DNA of 46,053 nucleotides, taken from contig JAGZZT010000018.1 in assembly GCA_018377235.1 (NCBI GenBank), positions 1 through 46,053 of the forward strand, read 5' to 3'. A program made the position numbers and the translations under genes. This stretch comes from Clostridium sp. GTDB taxonomy: Bacteria; Bacillota; Clostridia; Lachnospirales; Lachnospiraceae. Every line of letters begins with the position of its first letter. The stretch's first letter is position 1. Positions 22,214-30,425 of the stretch are shown here, in pieces. Below the pieces are notes generated by a model that saw nothing but the letters and a program-made list of their open reading frames with translations, was not told where the DNA came from and did not search any database.

Positions 22214-23059
22214 ATGAATTTTTTTGAAATTTTAAAGGTTCTTGTACTGGGAATTGTGGAGGGGTTTACAGAGTGGCTTCCTATCAGCAGTACAGGACAT
22301 ATGATTCTGGTGGATGAGATTATCCATCTGAATGTCAGCGAGGCCTTCCGCGAGGTCTTTATGGTAGTGATTCAGCTGGGCGCTATTCTGGCAGTAGTGG
22401 TTTTGTACTTTCATAAGCTGAACCCGTTTTCACCCAGGAAGACTCAGAATCAGAAGCGGGCTACGATCCGCCTGTGGATGAAAATCGTGGTGGCCTGCAT
22501 TCCGGCGGCAGTCATTGGACTCCCCTTTGACAATCTGTTAGATAAGCTGATGAATGGGTATGTGGTGTCTGCCATGCTGATTCTGTACGGCGTATTTTTT
22601 ATTGTGCTGGAAAACAGAAACCGCGGTGTGAAGTTCAGGATTCAGAGAGTGACTCAGATCTCTTTCCAGACGGCAGCAGTCATCGGACTGTTTCAGGTAT
22701 TGGCTATGGTTCCGGGAACCTCCCGTTCAGGCGCGACTATTCTGGGAGCGATGCTTTTAGGCTGCTCCAGAGGCGCTGCGGCAGAATTTTCCTTTTTCCT
22801 GGGAATTCCGGTTATGTTCGGAGCCAGCCTGCTTAAGATTGTCAAATTCATGATCGAGGGCGCTTCCTTCCAGATGTATGAGATTTTTTATCTGATTTTT
22901 GGAATGGCTGTGGCTTTTGGGGTATCTGTGTATTCCATTAAATTCCTGATGGAATATGTGAAGCAGCATGATTTCAAGTTTTTCGGATATTACAGGATTG
23001 TGCTGGGAATCATCGTGCTGTCCTACTTTGGAATTTCCGCTCTGGTAACGGCCGCATAA
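22214..23059 (+). CDS. uppP: Undecaprenyl-diphosphate phosphatase
   Basis: This 281-residue polytopic membrane protein (BacA/UppP family) recycles undecaprenyl pyrophosphate to the lipid carrier needed for peptidoglycan and other wall polymers; high activity gives bacitracin tolerance. The Glu-rich motif EGFTEWLPISSTGH (16-29) and the Ser/Arg motif PGTSRSGATILGA (from about 167) are intact. About seven or eight hydrophobic helices are visible. It follows ung after 14 bases with GAGAGGG. A hairpin after the stop probably ends the transcript. Confidence 0.96.
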   Translation: MNFFEILKVLVLGIVEGFTEWLPISSTGHMILVDEIIHLNVSEAFREVFMVVIQLGAILAVVVLYFHKLNPFSPRKTQNQKRATIRLWMKIVVACIPAAVIGLPFDNLLDKLMNGYVVSAMLILYGVFFIVLENRNRGVKFRIQRVTQISFQTAAVIGLFQVLAMVPGTSRSGATILGAMLLGCSRGAAAEFSFFLGIPVMFGASLLKIVKFMIEGASFQMYEIFYLIFGMAVAFGVSVYSIKFLMEYVKQHDFKFFGYYRIVLGIIVLSYFGISALVTAA

Positions 23060-23089
23060 AAACTGAAAACTGTTATAAAAATGTGTACA

Positions 23090-23130
23090 GGGAGAAGCTT
23101 TCCGCTTGTTTCAGGGAAGCTTCTCCCTTT
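23090..23130 (+). terminator. Terminator-like hairpin after uppP
   Basis: GGGAGAAGCTT (23090-23100) pairs with AAGCTTCTCCC (23117-23127), followed by only three T. It also overlaps the upstream open frame of the next gene, arguing against an early start for it. Confidence 0.6.
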
Positions 23131-23200
23131 CTGCATAAAGGGAAATAGTACGTCTATCTGTCTGGCCAGTCCCGTATATATGAGACAGGGGGTGGAAGAA

Positions 23201-23971
23201 GTGAAACGATTTCACAGGCAGATATGGCTTTTTCTTTTGATAGCGGGACTTGATCTTCTGCTGGCTCTGAATCTGGCCAGACTGGCTGGAGGCTGGAAAG
23301 AAGCCAGCAGGGAAGGAAGATGGGAAGAGAAGAACGCGGCAGGGACAGAACAGGCGCTTCCTGTCTCAGAGGCAGGGAATGGGAAGTCTGGGACAGAGGA
23401 AGAGGAGGAACGAGAGAATCGGTTTCTGGCGCTCACCTTTGATGACGGCCCCCACCCGGTCTGCACAAAGGAGCTGTTAGATGGTTTGAAAGAGCGTAAT
23501 GTGCAGGCCTCTTTTTTTCTTCTGGGGGAAAATATCCCAGGAAACGAAGAGCTGATCCGGCAGATGAAAGAGGATGGTCATTTGATTGGAACGCACTGTT
23601 ACCGGCACGTAGATTTGACGAAGGAGGACGAAGAGACAGCCATTTCCATGATCCGCGAGACAAACGAGAAGATCGAAGCGGTGACAGGGGAGAAACCAGT
23701 TTACATAAGGCCTCCATATGGAAAATGGAACGGCCAGCTGGAAGATGCTCTTAATATGACTCCTGTGCTGTGGGATATTGATACTCTGGACTGGAAAAGC
23801 CAGAACAGCGGAAAAGTGCTGAGAGCCATTGAAAAGAATGCGGGAAAACATCAGATTGTGCTGATGCACGACATCTTTCCCACCACTGTGGACGCGGCTC
23901 TGGCGGCCATTGACACATTGGGGGAGCAGGGCTATACTTTTGTTACAGTAGACGAGCTTTTGATTGACTGA
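23201..23971 (+). CDS. Polysaccharide deacetylase (NodB domain), membrane anchored
   Basis: The start is placed at GTG 23201 (MKRFHRQIWLFLL) because GGGGGTGG is close upstream and a signal-anchor helix begins at once. An ATG at 23180 is the alternative, and the still longer frame runs through a hairpin. The 256-residue protein has an N-terminal membrane helix (about 8-28), a Glu-rich linker and a carbohydrate esterase 4 domain: LALTFDDGPHP, ASFFLLGEN, IGTHCYRHVDL and RPPYGKWN. The His/Asp set for metal binding is present. It probably removes acetyl groups from peptidoglycan or a wall glycan, and may act in sporulation or lysozyme resistance. Confidence 0.88.
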   Translation: MKRFHRQIWLFLLIAGLDLLLALNLARLAGGWKEASREGRWEEKNAAGTEQALPVSEAGNGKSGTEEEEERENRFLALTFDDGPHPVCTKELLDGLKERNVQASFFLLGENIPGNEELIRQMKEDGHLIGTHCYRHVDLTKEDEETAISMIRETNEKIEAVTGEKPVYIRPPYGKWNGQLEDALNMTPVLWDIDTLDWKSQNSGKVLRAIEKNAGKHQIVLMHDIFPTTVDAALAAIDTLGEQGYTFVTVDELLID

Positions 23972-24002
23972 CAAAGGAAATAAAGGGAAGGTGCGAACGC
24001 AG

Positions 24003-25328
24003 ATGGATTTATTTGACTATATGAGAAGCAACACCATGGAGAAGGAGGCGCCTCTGGCTTCCAGGCTGAGACCCTCTACTCTGGACGAGGTAGTGGGGCA
24101 GAAGCACATTATTGGAAAGGATAAGCTGCTTTACCGGGCCATTAAGGCGGATAAGCTTGGATCCATTATTTTCTACGGGCCTCCGGGAACGGGAAAAACT
24201 ACTCTGGCTAAGGTGATTGCCAATACTACAAGCGCCAGGTTTACCCAGATTAACGCCACTGTGGCGGGAAAAAAGGATATGGAAGAAGTGGTGAGGGAGG
24301 CAAAGGACGCCCTGGGCATGTACGGGCAGAGGACAATTCTCTTCGTGGACGAGATCCACCGCTTTAATAAGAGCCAGCAGGATTATCTGCTTCCTTTTGT
24401 GGAGGATGGGACTCTGCTTTTAATCGGAGCAACTACGGAAAACCCATATTTTGAGGTGAACGGCGCTCTCATTTCCCGCTCCCGGATTTTTGAACTGAAG
24501 CAGCTGGAAAAGGACGATATTAAAGAGCTTCTGCGGCGTGCGGTGACGGATTCTGAGAAGGGAATGGGCATGTACCGGGCTGTGCTGGAACCGGAGGCAG
24601 AGGAGTTTCTGGCCGATATGGCCAACGGAGATGCCAGGGCGGCTCTCAATGCGGTGGAACTGGGAATTCTCACTACAGAGCGCGGGGAGGATGGGCTGAT
24701 TCACATTGACCTGGATGTGGCCCAGGAGTGCATTCAGAAGCGTGCGGTGCGCTATGATAAAGGAGGAGATAACCATTACGATACGATTTCCGCCTTTATT
24801 AAGAGCATGAGAGGCTCGGATCCGGACGCGGCTGTGTATTATCTGGCGCGGATGCTCTATGCGGGGGAGGATATCAAGTTTATTGCCAGAAGAATCATGA
24901 TCTGCGCTTCCGAGGATGTGGGAAACGCAGATCCCATGGCTCTTACTGTAGCAGTCAGCGCCTCTCTGGCCGTGGAGCGGGTTGGAATGCCGGAGGCCCA
25001 GATTATTCTGTCAAACGCCGCCTCCTATGTGGCCTGCGCGCCGAAGAGCAATTCCGCCGTCAATGCCATTGAAGCGGCTATGAAGGCAGTTAAAACTCAG
25101 ACCCTGATGCCGGTTCCGCCCCATCTGCAGGATCGCCACTACAACGGCGCGGCAGCCCTGGGGCGGGGGCTGGACTACAAGTACGCTCACGATTACCCCA
25201 ATCATTATGTAAAACAGCAGTACCTGCCGGATGGCATGGAGGGCGCGGTATTCTACGAGCCGTCGGACAATGGATATGAGAAGGAGATCAAGGCGCGGCT
25301 GGCGTTTCTGCGGGGAAGTGAGGAGTAG
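24003..25328 (+). CDS. rarA: Replication-associated recombination protein A (AAA+ ATPase)
   Basis: The 441-residue RarA/MgsA/WRNIP1 family ATPase acts at stalled replication forks. The start MDLFDYMRSN at ATG 24003 is typical of the family; an earlier TTG overlaps the deacetylase end. Walker A GPPGTGKTT (59-67), Walker B ILFVDEIHRF (about 104-113), sensor 1 GATTENPYFE and the arginine finger region SRSRIF are intact. The C-terminal tetramerisation part (YASEDVGNADP-like, then HYNGAAALGRG) is also present. It starts 31 bases after the upstream stop, and a terminator follows. Confidence 0.95.
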   Translation: MDLFDYMRSNTMEKEAPLASRLRPSTLDEVVGQKHIIGKDKLLYRAIKADKLGSIIFYGPPGTGKTTLAKVIANTTSARFTQINATVAGKKDMEEVVREAKDALGMYGQRTILFVDEIHRFNKSQQDYLLPFVEDGTLLLIGATTENPYFEVNGALISRSRIFELKQLEKDDIKELLRRAVTDSEKGMGMYRAVLEPEAEEFLADMANGDARAALNAVELGILTTERGEDGLIHIDLDVAQECIQKRAVRYDKGGDNHYDTISAFIKSMRGSDPDAAVYYLARMLYAGEDIKFIARRIMICASEDVGNADPMALTVAVSASLAVERVGMPEAQIILSNAASYVACAPKSNSAVNAIEAAMKAVKTQTLMPVPPHLQDRHYNGAAALGRGLDYKYAHDYPNHYVKQQYLPDGMEGAVFYEPSDNGYEKEIKARLAFLRGSEE

Positions 25329-25435
25329 GAAGAACGAGAGAGGAAACGCAGCCAGCCACTGAACCGGCAGATTCTGCTTATTGTCTTCCACATTTTGCAG
25401 AGGATTTGATTTACCTGTGCAGCTGTTATATAGAA

Positions 25436-25493
25436 ACAGAGGGAAAGCCTGGCTCCAGCTTCACCGGAGCGGGAATGTTTTCCCTCTGTTTTT
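25436..25493 (+). terminator. Terminator after rarA
   Basis: ACAGAGGGAAA (25436-25446) pairs with TTTCCCTCTGT (25479-25489), followed by a T run, with an inner GGCTCC/GGAGC stem. Confidence 0.85.
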
Positions 25494-25582
25494 TATGTTT
25501 TTGCTATAAAAAAATGAACCGACTGCCAGTTTGGCTGCTCTTATAGACAGGTATACCAAAAAGGGAAGGAGATATCAGACAG

Positions 25583-26185
25583 TTGAAAGAGACGGAGCTT
25601 GTGAAACGGCTGATGGCCGGAGACAGGGAAGCATTTGACGCCCTGTATGAACTTTATAAGGATCAGGCATTCCGGACAGCCTGGTTTTTATCAGGAAACA
25701 GGACTGATGCGGAAGACATTGTCCAAGATACCTTTGTGAAGGTGTATGTGAACATAGGGCAGCTCAAAAGTGCGGAAGGGTTCAGAAGCTGGTTTTACAG
25801 GATCCTGACAAGGACTGCATGGAAGCAGTCTGACAGCCGGAAGCGGGAATTTCCTGACGAGGAAATTTTAATCCACGCAGACATTGCTTCAGAGGCGGCT
25901 GGAGATGGAAATCCGGAGCAGATTTTTGAGAGGGAAGAGAGAAAAAAACTTAGAGCGATTGTGGACAGACTGGACGAAAAATACAGGACAACGCTGATTC
26001 TCTATTACTACAGCGAGTGTTCTACAAAGGCCATCGCGTCGATTATGGGATGCCTGGAAGGAACAGTCAAGTCCCGGCTGTTTTCTGCCAGACGGAAGGT
26101 GAAAACGGAACTGATGCGGGAAATGAAAAAGGAGGGAGCTGTCTATGAGCAGGAAGGAAGACGAAGCAATCAGGGAATTTTTTAA
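25583..26185 (+). CDS. ECF-family RNA polymerase sigma factor
   Basis: The 200-residue protein has sigma region 2 (about 10-75: FDALYELYKDQAFRTAWFL, DAEDIVQDTFVKVY) and region 4 (about 130-180: YRTTLILYYYSECSTKAIA, GCLEGTVKSRLFSARRK), with no region 1 or 3, as in extracytoplasmic-function sigma factors. TTG 25583 is the likely start, with AAGGAG 11 bases upstream. It overlaps the anti-sigma gene by 41 bases, a sign of coupled translation. TGAACC at 25515-25520 could be the -35 of an autoregulated promoter, but the -10 part is unclear. The stimulus is unknown; envelope stress is the usual one for this pairing. Confidence 0.9.
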   Translation: MKETELVKRLMAGDREAFDALYELYKDQAFRTAWFLSGNRTDAEDIVQDTFVKVYVNIGQLKSAEGFRSWFYRILTRTAWKQSDSRKREFPDEEILIHADIASEAAGDGNPEQIFEREERKKLRAIVDRLDEKYRTTLILYYYSECSTKAIASIMGCLEGTVKSRLFSARRKVKTELMREMKKEGAVYEQEGRRSNQGIF

Positions 26186-26984
26186 AGGAGAGGCAGAGCG
26201 CATGGCGGCTCCCGACTCGTTAAAAACGCGGATCGACCGGGAAATTGACAGAATTGAGAATGAAAGAATCAAGAAGAGAAAAGGTTCAGAGAAGGAGGCA
26301 GTGATTATGAAGTTTCAGAAAAGAAAAGTGGCCCTGGCGGCAGCAGTGATTGTGGCGATTGGAAGTATTACCTGTTATGCGACAGGAAAGATGACAGGTC
26401 TGATGGTGGGAAGCAGCCATCTGACAGAGGTATCAGAGTACAGTGGTCTTGATGCAGCAGAGGAAAAGGCAGGATTTGAGACGGGAATGCCGGAAACCTT
26501 TTCAAACGGCTATGCCTTTAAAAACGTCAATACAGGAGACGGCCAGGCGGTTGACGCGGAAGGCAGCGGCATACCTGGAACCCAGTATACAGATATTTTT
26601 ATGACTTATGAGAAGGACGGAAGCGAGATTACAGCAAGCATTATGCCGGAGCTGAAAGAGGAGCCAGCAGAAGAGGCAGGAGACGCAGAGACGAAAACGC
26701 CGGAAGCGGCTGAGACCAGAGAGATCGGAGGCATTACAGTCAGCTACTATGAGACGACCATGAAGGTAGTTCCGCCGGATTATGAGCTGACAGAGCAGGA
26801 TAAGAAGGATATGGAAAATCCAAATTTTGCGATTTCCTACGGCAGCGATCAGGTGTACGTTCAGAATGTGAGAACAGTGGACTGGAAAGCAGACGGAAAG
26901 GCTTACAATCTTCTCGATATGGAAGGAACTGTGGAGGCGGAAACTCTGTTTTCCATGGCGCAGGATGTGATCGAGGGAAAATAG
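26145..26984 (+). CDS. Membrane-bound anti-sigma factor
   Basis: The 279-residue protein starts within the sigma gene. A cytosolic N-terminal part (about 1-57, basic/acidic helix rich) is followed by one membrane helix (about 61-77, VALAAAVIVAIGSITCYA) and an extracytoplasmic domain. This layout fits an anti-sigma factor that holds the ECF factor at the membrane until a signal acts outside. No zinc-binding HxxxCxxC motif is seen, so it is not a ZAS-type anti-sigma. The outer domain resembles the DUF4367-like part of clostridial anti-sigma proteins, a tentative call. Confidence 0.75.
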   Translation: MSRKEDEAIREFFKGEAERMAAPDSLKTRIDREIDRIENERIKKRKGSEKEAVIMKFQKRKVALAAAVIVAIGSITCYATGKMTGLMVGSSHLTEVSEYSGLDAAEEKAGFETGMPETFSNGYAFKNVNTGDGQAVDAEGSGIPGTQYTDIFMTYEKDGSEITASIMPELKEEPAEEAGDAETKTPEAAETREIGGITVSYYETTMKVVPPDYELTEQDKKDMENPNFAISYGSDQVYVQNVRTVDWKADGKAYNLLDMEGTVEAETLFSMAQDVIEGK

Positions 26985-27040
26985 AGAAGAAAAAATATAA
27001 TAGGTATAGAAGCAGACAGAAAAAAGGAATAGACAGAGCA

Positions 27041-27077
27041 AAAAAATGCCCGCCGCAGGTTAAACACGCGGCGGGCA
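27041..27077 (-). terminator. Terminator of the minus-strand lipoprotein gene
   Basis: TGCCCGCCGC (27047-27056) pairs with GCGGCGGGCA (27068-27077). The six A before the stem are a U run on the minus-strand transcript. It may also serve the converging anti-sigma transcript. Confidence 0.8.
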
Positions 27078-27110
27078 AAACTATTTCGTTCCATGCTGCT
27101 TCAGGACACT

Positions 27111-27797
27111 CTAATCTAAATACAATTCCGTTTTTTGACTGACTGGCGTTTCTGGAGAATTCAATTCTGAAACGTATCCAGCTGTATTCAGTTTAACTGC
27201 TTTTACAGTTTCGTCTGGCGTCAGTTCCAGTTCCAGAATTTTTGACTGGAGCACAGAAGAACCAATTTCCGTCTCATTTCCTTTGCTGCTGCAGTAATCA
27301 GAGGAGTATATGATGGTATAAGATGTTATCTCTCCCTGTTCAGCTGTCTCGATATGTTCGATTTCTGATGGATTTAATGTATCCCAGATACCTTTAAAAA
27401 ACTGCTCCAAAGAGGGAGCCTGTTCCAGGGGAACCTCAACTGTAATATTATCATCTTCAGATGAAATGATTAAGGAAGCCCCATCTTCCGATGTTTCTGC
27501 TGTCTGATATGGCTTTGCAGAATTATCTGCAGACGAATCATAGATGGTTTCTTTATAATACAGTTTAGAATCCCGATGAGAAAAGTCAATATGACGTCCG
27601 ACTGTTTCGCTTTCGTCTCCTATGTTCCATTCGGTATTGATAGTAAGAGAGCCAGACTCCGCCTTCATGATCTGAGTCCGGATGGAATTTAGATAATTGA
27701 CAGTGTTTTGTTTCTCTGCATTTGGCGATGCAGACGAGCACCCTGCCATAAAGCAGAGAAGAGCGAGAACAAAAATATAAAAATTTATTTTCTTCAT
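27111..27797 (-). CDS. Lipoprotein of unknown function
   Basis: The 228-residue protein begins MKKINFYIFVLALLCFMAGC, a lipoprotein signal peptide with lipobox MAGC, so the mature protein is anchored outside the membrane by its Cys-19/20 region. The rest is acidic, with alternating strands and pieces such as SLTINTEWNIG and VKAVKLNTAGYV, similar in style to LolA/outer-membrane-carrier-like or anti-sigma outer domains. I do not recognise the family. It converges with the sigma/anti-sigma pair, which might be related functionally, but nothing proves this. Confidence 0.75.
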   Translation of the reverse strand: MKKINFYIFVLALLCFMAGCSSASPNAEKQNTVNYLNSIRTQIMKAESGSLTINTEWNIGDESETVGRHIDFSHRDSKLYYKETIYDSSADNSAKPYQTAETSEDGASLIISSEDDNITVEVPLEQAPSLEQFFKGIWDTLNPSEIEHIETAEQGEITSYTIIYSSDYCSSKGNETEIGSSVLQSKILELELTPDETVKAVKLNTAGYVSELNSPETPVSQKTELYLD

Positions 27798-27958
27798 TTT
27801 ACCTTACCTGAGAGTTATGATATACTGCTTTTTTAAGTAGAAACAAATAACTGCCTAAATTATATCATAGATAGCTGTATTGATAAATATTCCATTTAAA
27901 GCGGCATTTCAGGTCTCTTCTTATGCCCTTTAAAAAAGCTGTAAAAACAAAAGAACTA

Positions 27959-28197
27959 TGGTATAATGTACCACAGCAGCAGAAAAACAAGCGCCAGCGA
28001 AGCAGGCATTTGTTTTTCTGCTGCTGTGGTAACGACAAAATGGGAGAGCTGCCGTCAGGCAGCGCCAGATGTGCGGAGCACAGCTGTATTTTGGAGTTAA
28101 GCGAGCAAACAGTCTGCGGAGCAGACAGAAAACGCGAAGCGTGAGTTTGCGAGTACAGGCAAGCGCCAGCGAAGCAGACATTTGCGCTGCTTTTAAA
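27959..28197 (+). ncRNA. Candidate structured RNA or palindromic element upstream of the ABC gene
   Basis: The 470-base gap between the lipoprotein gene and the ABC ATPase gene has no credible ORF but is full of structure. An extended -10 (TGGTATAAT, 27959-27967) is followed by a 22-bp perfect hairpin (27969-27990 with 28010-28031). Then come GCTGCC-GTCA-GGCAGC (28048-28063) and TGTGC-GGA-GCACA (28070-28082). A three-way-junction-like fold is closed by GCAAAC/GTTTGC (28105-28150), enclosing GTCTGC-GGA-GCAGAC and ACGC-GAA-GCGT. A 25-base segment is repeated at 27988 and 28160 with one mismatch. AAGCAG/CTGCTT plus four T at 28172-28194 may end it. No known RNA family was recognised; it could instead be a mobile palindromic element. 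Confidence 0.45.
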
Positions 28198-28267
28198 AGG
28201 AAGCTCTGCGGGTATACTGCAGAATAGACAGATATATCATAACGATAAAACAGAAAGGAATATTCCA

Positions 28268-29641
28268 TTGAATAAACAGAATGAACCGGGTGTAAACGCC
28301 ATCACCGTCAGGGATGTGACCAAGATTTACCGTCTGTATGACAAGCCCATCGACAGGCTGAAGGAATCCCTGAGCGTAACTCACAAAAATTATCACAAGG
28401 ATTTTTATGCCCTTCAAAATCTCTCCTTCAATGTGAAGAAAGGAGAAACCGTTGGAATTATCGGAACCAACGGATCTGGAAAATCCACGATTTTAAAGAT
28501 TATTACGGGAGTTCTCACCCCCACGTCAGGAGAAGTGCAGGTGGACGGAAAGATTTCCGCCCTTCTGGAGCTGGGAGCAGGCTTTAACCAGGACTACACA
28601 GGTATTGAAAACATTTATATGAACGGAACCATGATGGGCTTTTCCAAGAAGGAGATGGACGAGAAGCTTCCGGACATTCTGGAATTTGCCGATATCGGAG
28701 ATTTCGTGTACCAGCCAGTGAAAACCTACTCCAGCGGTATGTTTGTCCGTCTGGCCTTTGCTCTCTCCATTAACGTGGAGCCGGAGATTCTGATTGTAGA
28801 CGAGGCACTGTCTGTGGGGGACGTATTTTTCCAGTCCAAGTGCTACCGCCGGATGGACGAGCTGAGAAAGAATGGAACCACCATTGTCATGGTTACCCAC
28901 GATATGGGAAGCGTTATCAAATACTGCGATAAGGTAGTGCTGTTAAACCGCGGAGAATTTGTGGCTGAAGGACCGGCTGGGAAGATGGTAGATCTTTATA
29001 AGAAGATTCTGGCGGGACAGCTGGATTCCCTGAACGAGGAGCTGGCCCAGATGAACGACTTTTCCGGGGAGGGCATTTCCGGTTCAGGAAAGGACGGACA
29101 GGAGATTTTGTCCGCTGCGGAAAGACAGAATGAATCTGGACAGAAACCAGGCCTGATGAAGGATAAGATTACGATCAACGGAAACAGGACGGAGTACGGG
29201 GACGGAAGAGCCGAGATCATTGACCTGGGACTGTGCGATGAGCGGGGGAATCTAACCAATCTTTTATTAAAGGGAGAAATGTTTACTATCAAGGAAAAAA
29301 TCCGTTTTAACACAGATATCCAGGCTCCGATTTTCACCTACACTATCAAAGATAAAAAAGGCACGGATCTGTCAGGAACCAATACCATGTTTGAGGGAAC
29401 AGATGTGAAGCCAGTGAAAAAGGGGGATATCTACGAGGTGTCCTTTACCCAGAAAATGACGCTTCAGGGAGGAGAATACCTCCTGTCCATGAGCTGCACC
29501 GGATTTGAGAACGGGGAACATGTGGTGTACCACCGCCTGTATGATGTAGCGAACATTACAGTTATTTCCAATAAAAACACAGTAGGCGTCTATGACATGG
29601 AGTCTCAGGTGGAGACAAAGCTTACCAGGGCCGAAAAGTAA
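28268..29641 (+). CDS. Polysaccharide/teichoic acid export ABC transporter, ATP-binding protein (Wzt-type)
   Basis: The 457-residue protein starts at TTG 28268 behind AGAAAGGAA. The ATPase domain (1-250) has Walker A GTNGSGKST (66-74), signature YSSGMFVRLAFA (near 155) and Walker B EILIVDEAL (near 178). The SGM signature form and the offset start are typical of O-antigen and teichoic acid exporters (Wzt/TagH). The C-terminal 150 residues form a beta-rich domain like the Wzt carbohydrate-binding domain that recognises the finished glycan end. The membrane partner Wzm/TagG is not next to it, which is unusual. The following three genes appear to be its operon partners. Confidence 0.88.
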   Translation: MNKQNEPGVNAITVRDVTKIYRLYDKPIDRLKESLSVTHKNYHKDFYALQNLSFNVKKGETVGIIGTNGSGKSTILKIITGVLTPTSGEVQVDGKISALLELGAGFNQDYTGIENIYMNGTMMGFSKKEMDEKLPDILEFADIGDFVYQPVKTYSSGMFVRLAFALSINVEPEILIVDEALSVGDVFFQSKCYRRMDELRKNGTTIVMVTHDMGSVIKYCDKVVLLNRGEFVAEGPAGKMVDLYKKILAGQLDSLNEELAQMNDFSGEGISGSGKDGQEILSAAERQNESGQKPGLMKDKITINGNRTEYGDGRAEIIDLGLCDERGNLTNLLLKGEMFTIKEKIRFNTDIQAPIFTYTIKDKKGTDLSGTNTMFEGTDVKPVKKGDIYEVSFTQKMTLQGGEYLLSMSCTGFENGEHVVYHRLYDVANITVISNKNTVGVYDMESQVETKLTRAEK

Positions 29642-29654
29642 AGGAGCTGAGAGT

Positions 29655-30422
29655 ATGAAGGATTTAAACCAGAAATTAATTTCCCTTATAAGGGAATACG
29701 GGGACGACCGGACGGCAGCGCTGAAAAGCTGCATTGATCTGGACTGCTTTATGGCTCTTTCTCCTCTCAGAGAAAACCTTCTGGAGTGGTATGAGTTTCA
29801 GGCTGACGGGGAGCTTTTGCAGGCTGGAGCCGATTACGGCGCGCTGACAGGGCTTTTCAGAAGGCGCGTGAAAGAGGTAACTGTATGGGACGAGTCTGAA
29901 GACCAGAGAAACATTGTCAGGGAGCGGTTTCCGGAGAACTCTGAGGGGGCGCCTGTTTCCTGCGCCGACGGCTCGTTAAAAGATCTGATTCAAGCAGGAA
30001 AACAGTATGATTACGTCATCTGTGCCGGCGGCTTTAAGGAGCCTGAGACAGAGTGGGCAGAGCATTTAAGAGATCTTGTGAAACCCGGCGGAACGGTGAT
30101 AGCCGCTGTCTGCAATCGGTTCGGCCTGAAATATCTGGCCGGCGGAAAGAGAGACGAGGTGAGTCTCACCAGAAGCCGCCTGTCCGCCCTGTTTCCTGGT
30201 TGCACTTTTTACTATCCTATGCCGGATTACCGGGTTCCCACTGTGATTTACTCAGACCGCTGCCTTCCATCGAAGGGGGAGCTGGCTGGAATTCATACGC
30301 TGTATGATTTTCCGGAGTATCCGTCCTTCAATGTGGGGGCTGAGTTTGAGGCTGCCTGTGAGGACGGCCAGTTCGCCAATTTTGCGGATTCCTTCCTCAT
30401 CATCTGGAAAAAAGGAGAGTAG
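29655..30422 (+). CDS. Methyltransferase-like protein of the polysaccharide cluster
   Basis: The 255-residue protein starts at ATG 29655 with AAGGAG, 13 bases after the ABC gene. The layout of a class I SAM-dependent methyltransferase is visible: motif I region LLQAGADYGALTGLF, an acidic residue after VTVWDE, and YDYVICAGGF followed by LRDLVKPGGTVIAAV. Motif I lacks the usual GxGxG (here AGADYG), so cofactor binding is uncertain. Homologous proteins next to glycosyltransferases modify glycan ends or act as partners. It is placed between the exporter ATPase and a glycosyltransferase. Confidence 0.65.
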   Translation: MKDLNQKLISLIREYGDDRTAALKSCIDLDCFMALSPLRENLLEWYEFQADGELLQAGADYGALTGLFRRRVKEVTVWDESEDQRNIVRERFPENSEGAPVSCADGSLKDLIQAGKQYDYVICAGGFKEPETEWAEHLRDLVKPGGTVIAAVCNRFGLKYLAGGKRDEVSLTRSRLSALFPGCTFYYPMPDYRVPTVIYSDRCLPSKGELAGIHTLYDFPEYPSFNVGAEFEAACEDGQFANFADSFLIIWKKGE

Positions 30423-30425
30423 ACC

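Noticed and set aside
27988..28184. CRISPR-like direct repeat (25-base unit twice)
   Set aside because: There are only two copies 147 bases apart with palindromic material in between and no cas genes.
27930..28268. Minus-strand ORF of 112 codons over the structured gap
   Set aside because: It follows the hairpins and repeats, has no ribosome site and a nonsensical Cys/Leu-rich composition; it looks like a by-product of RNA structure.
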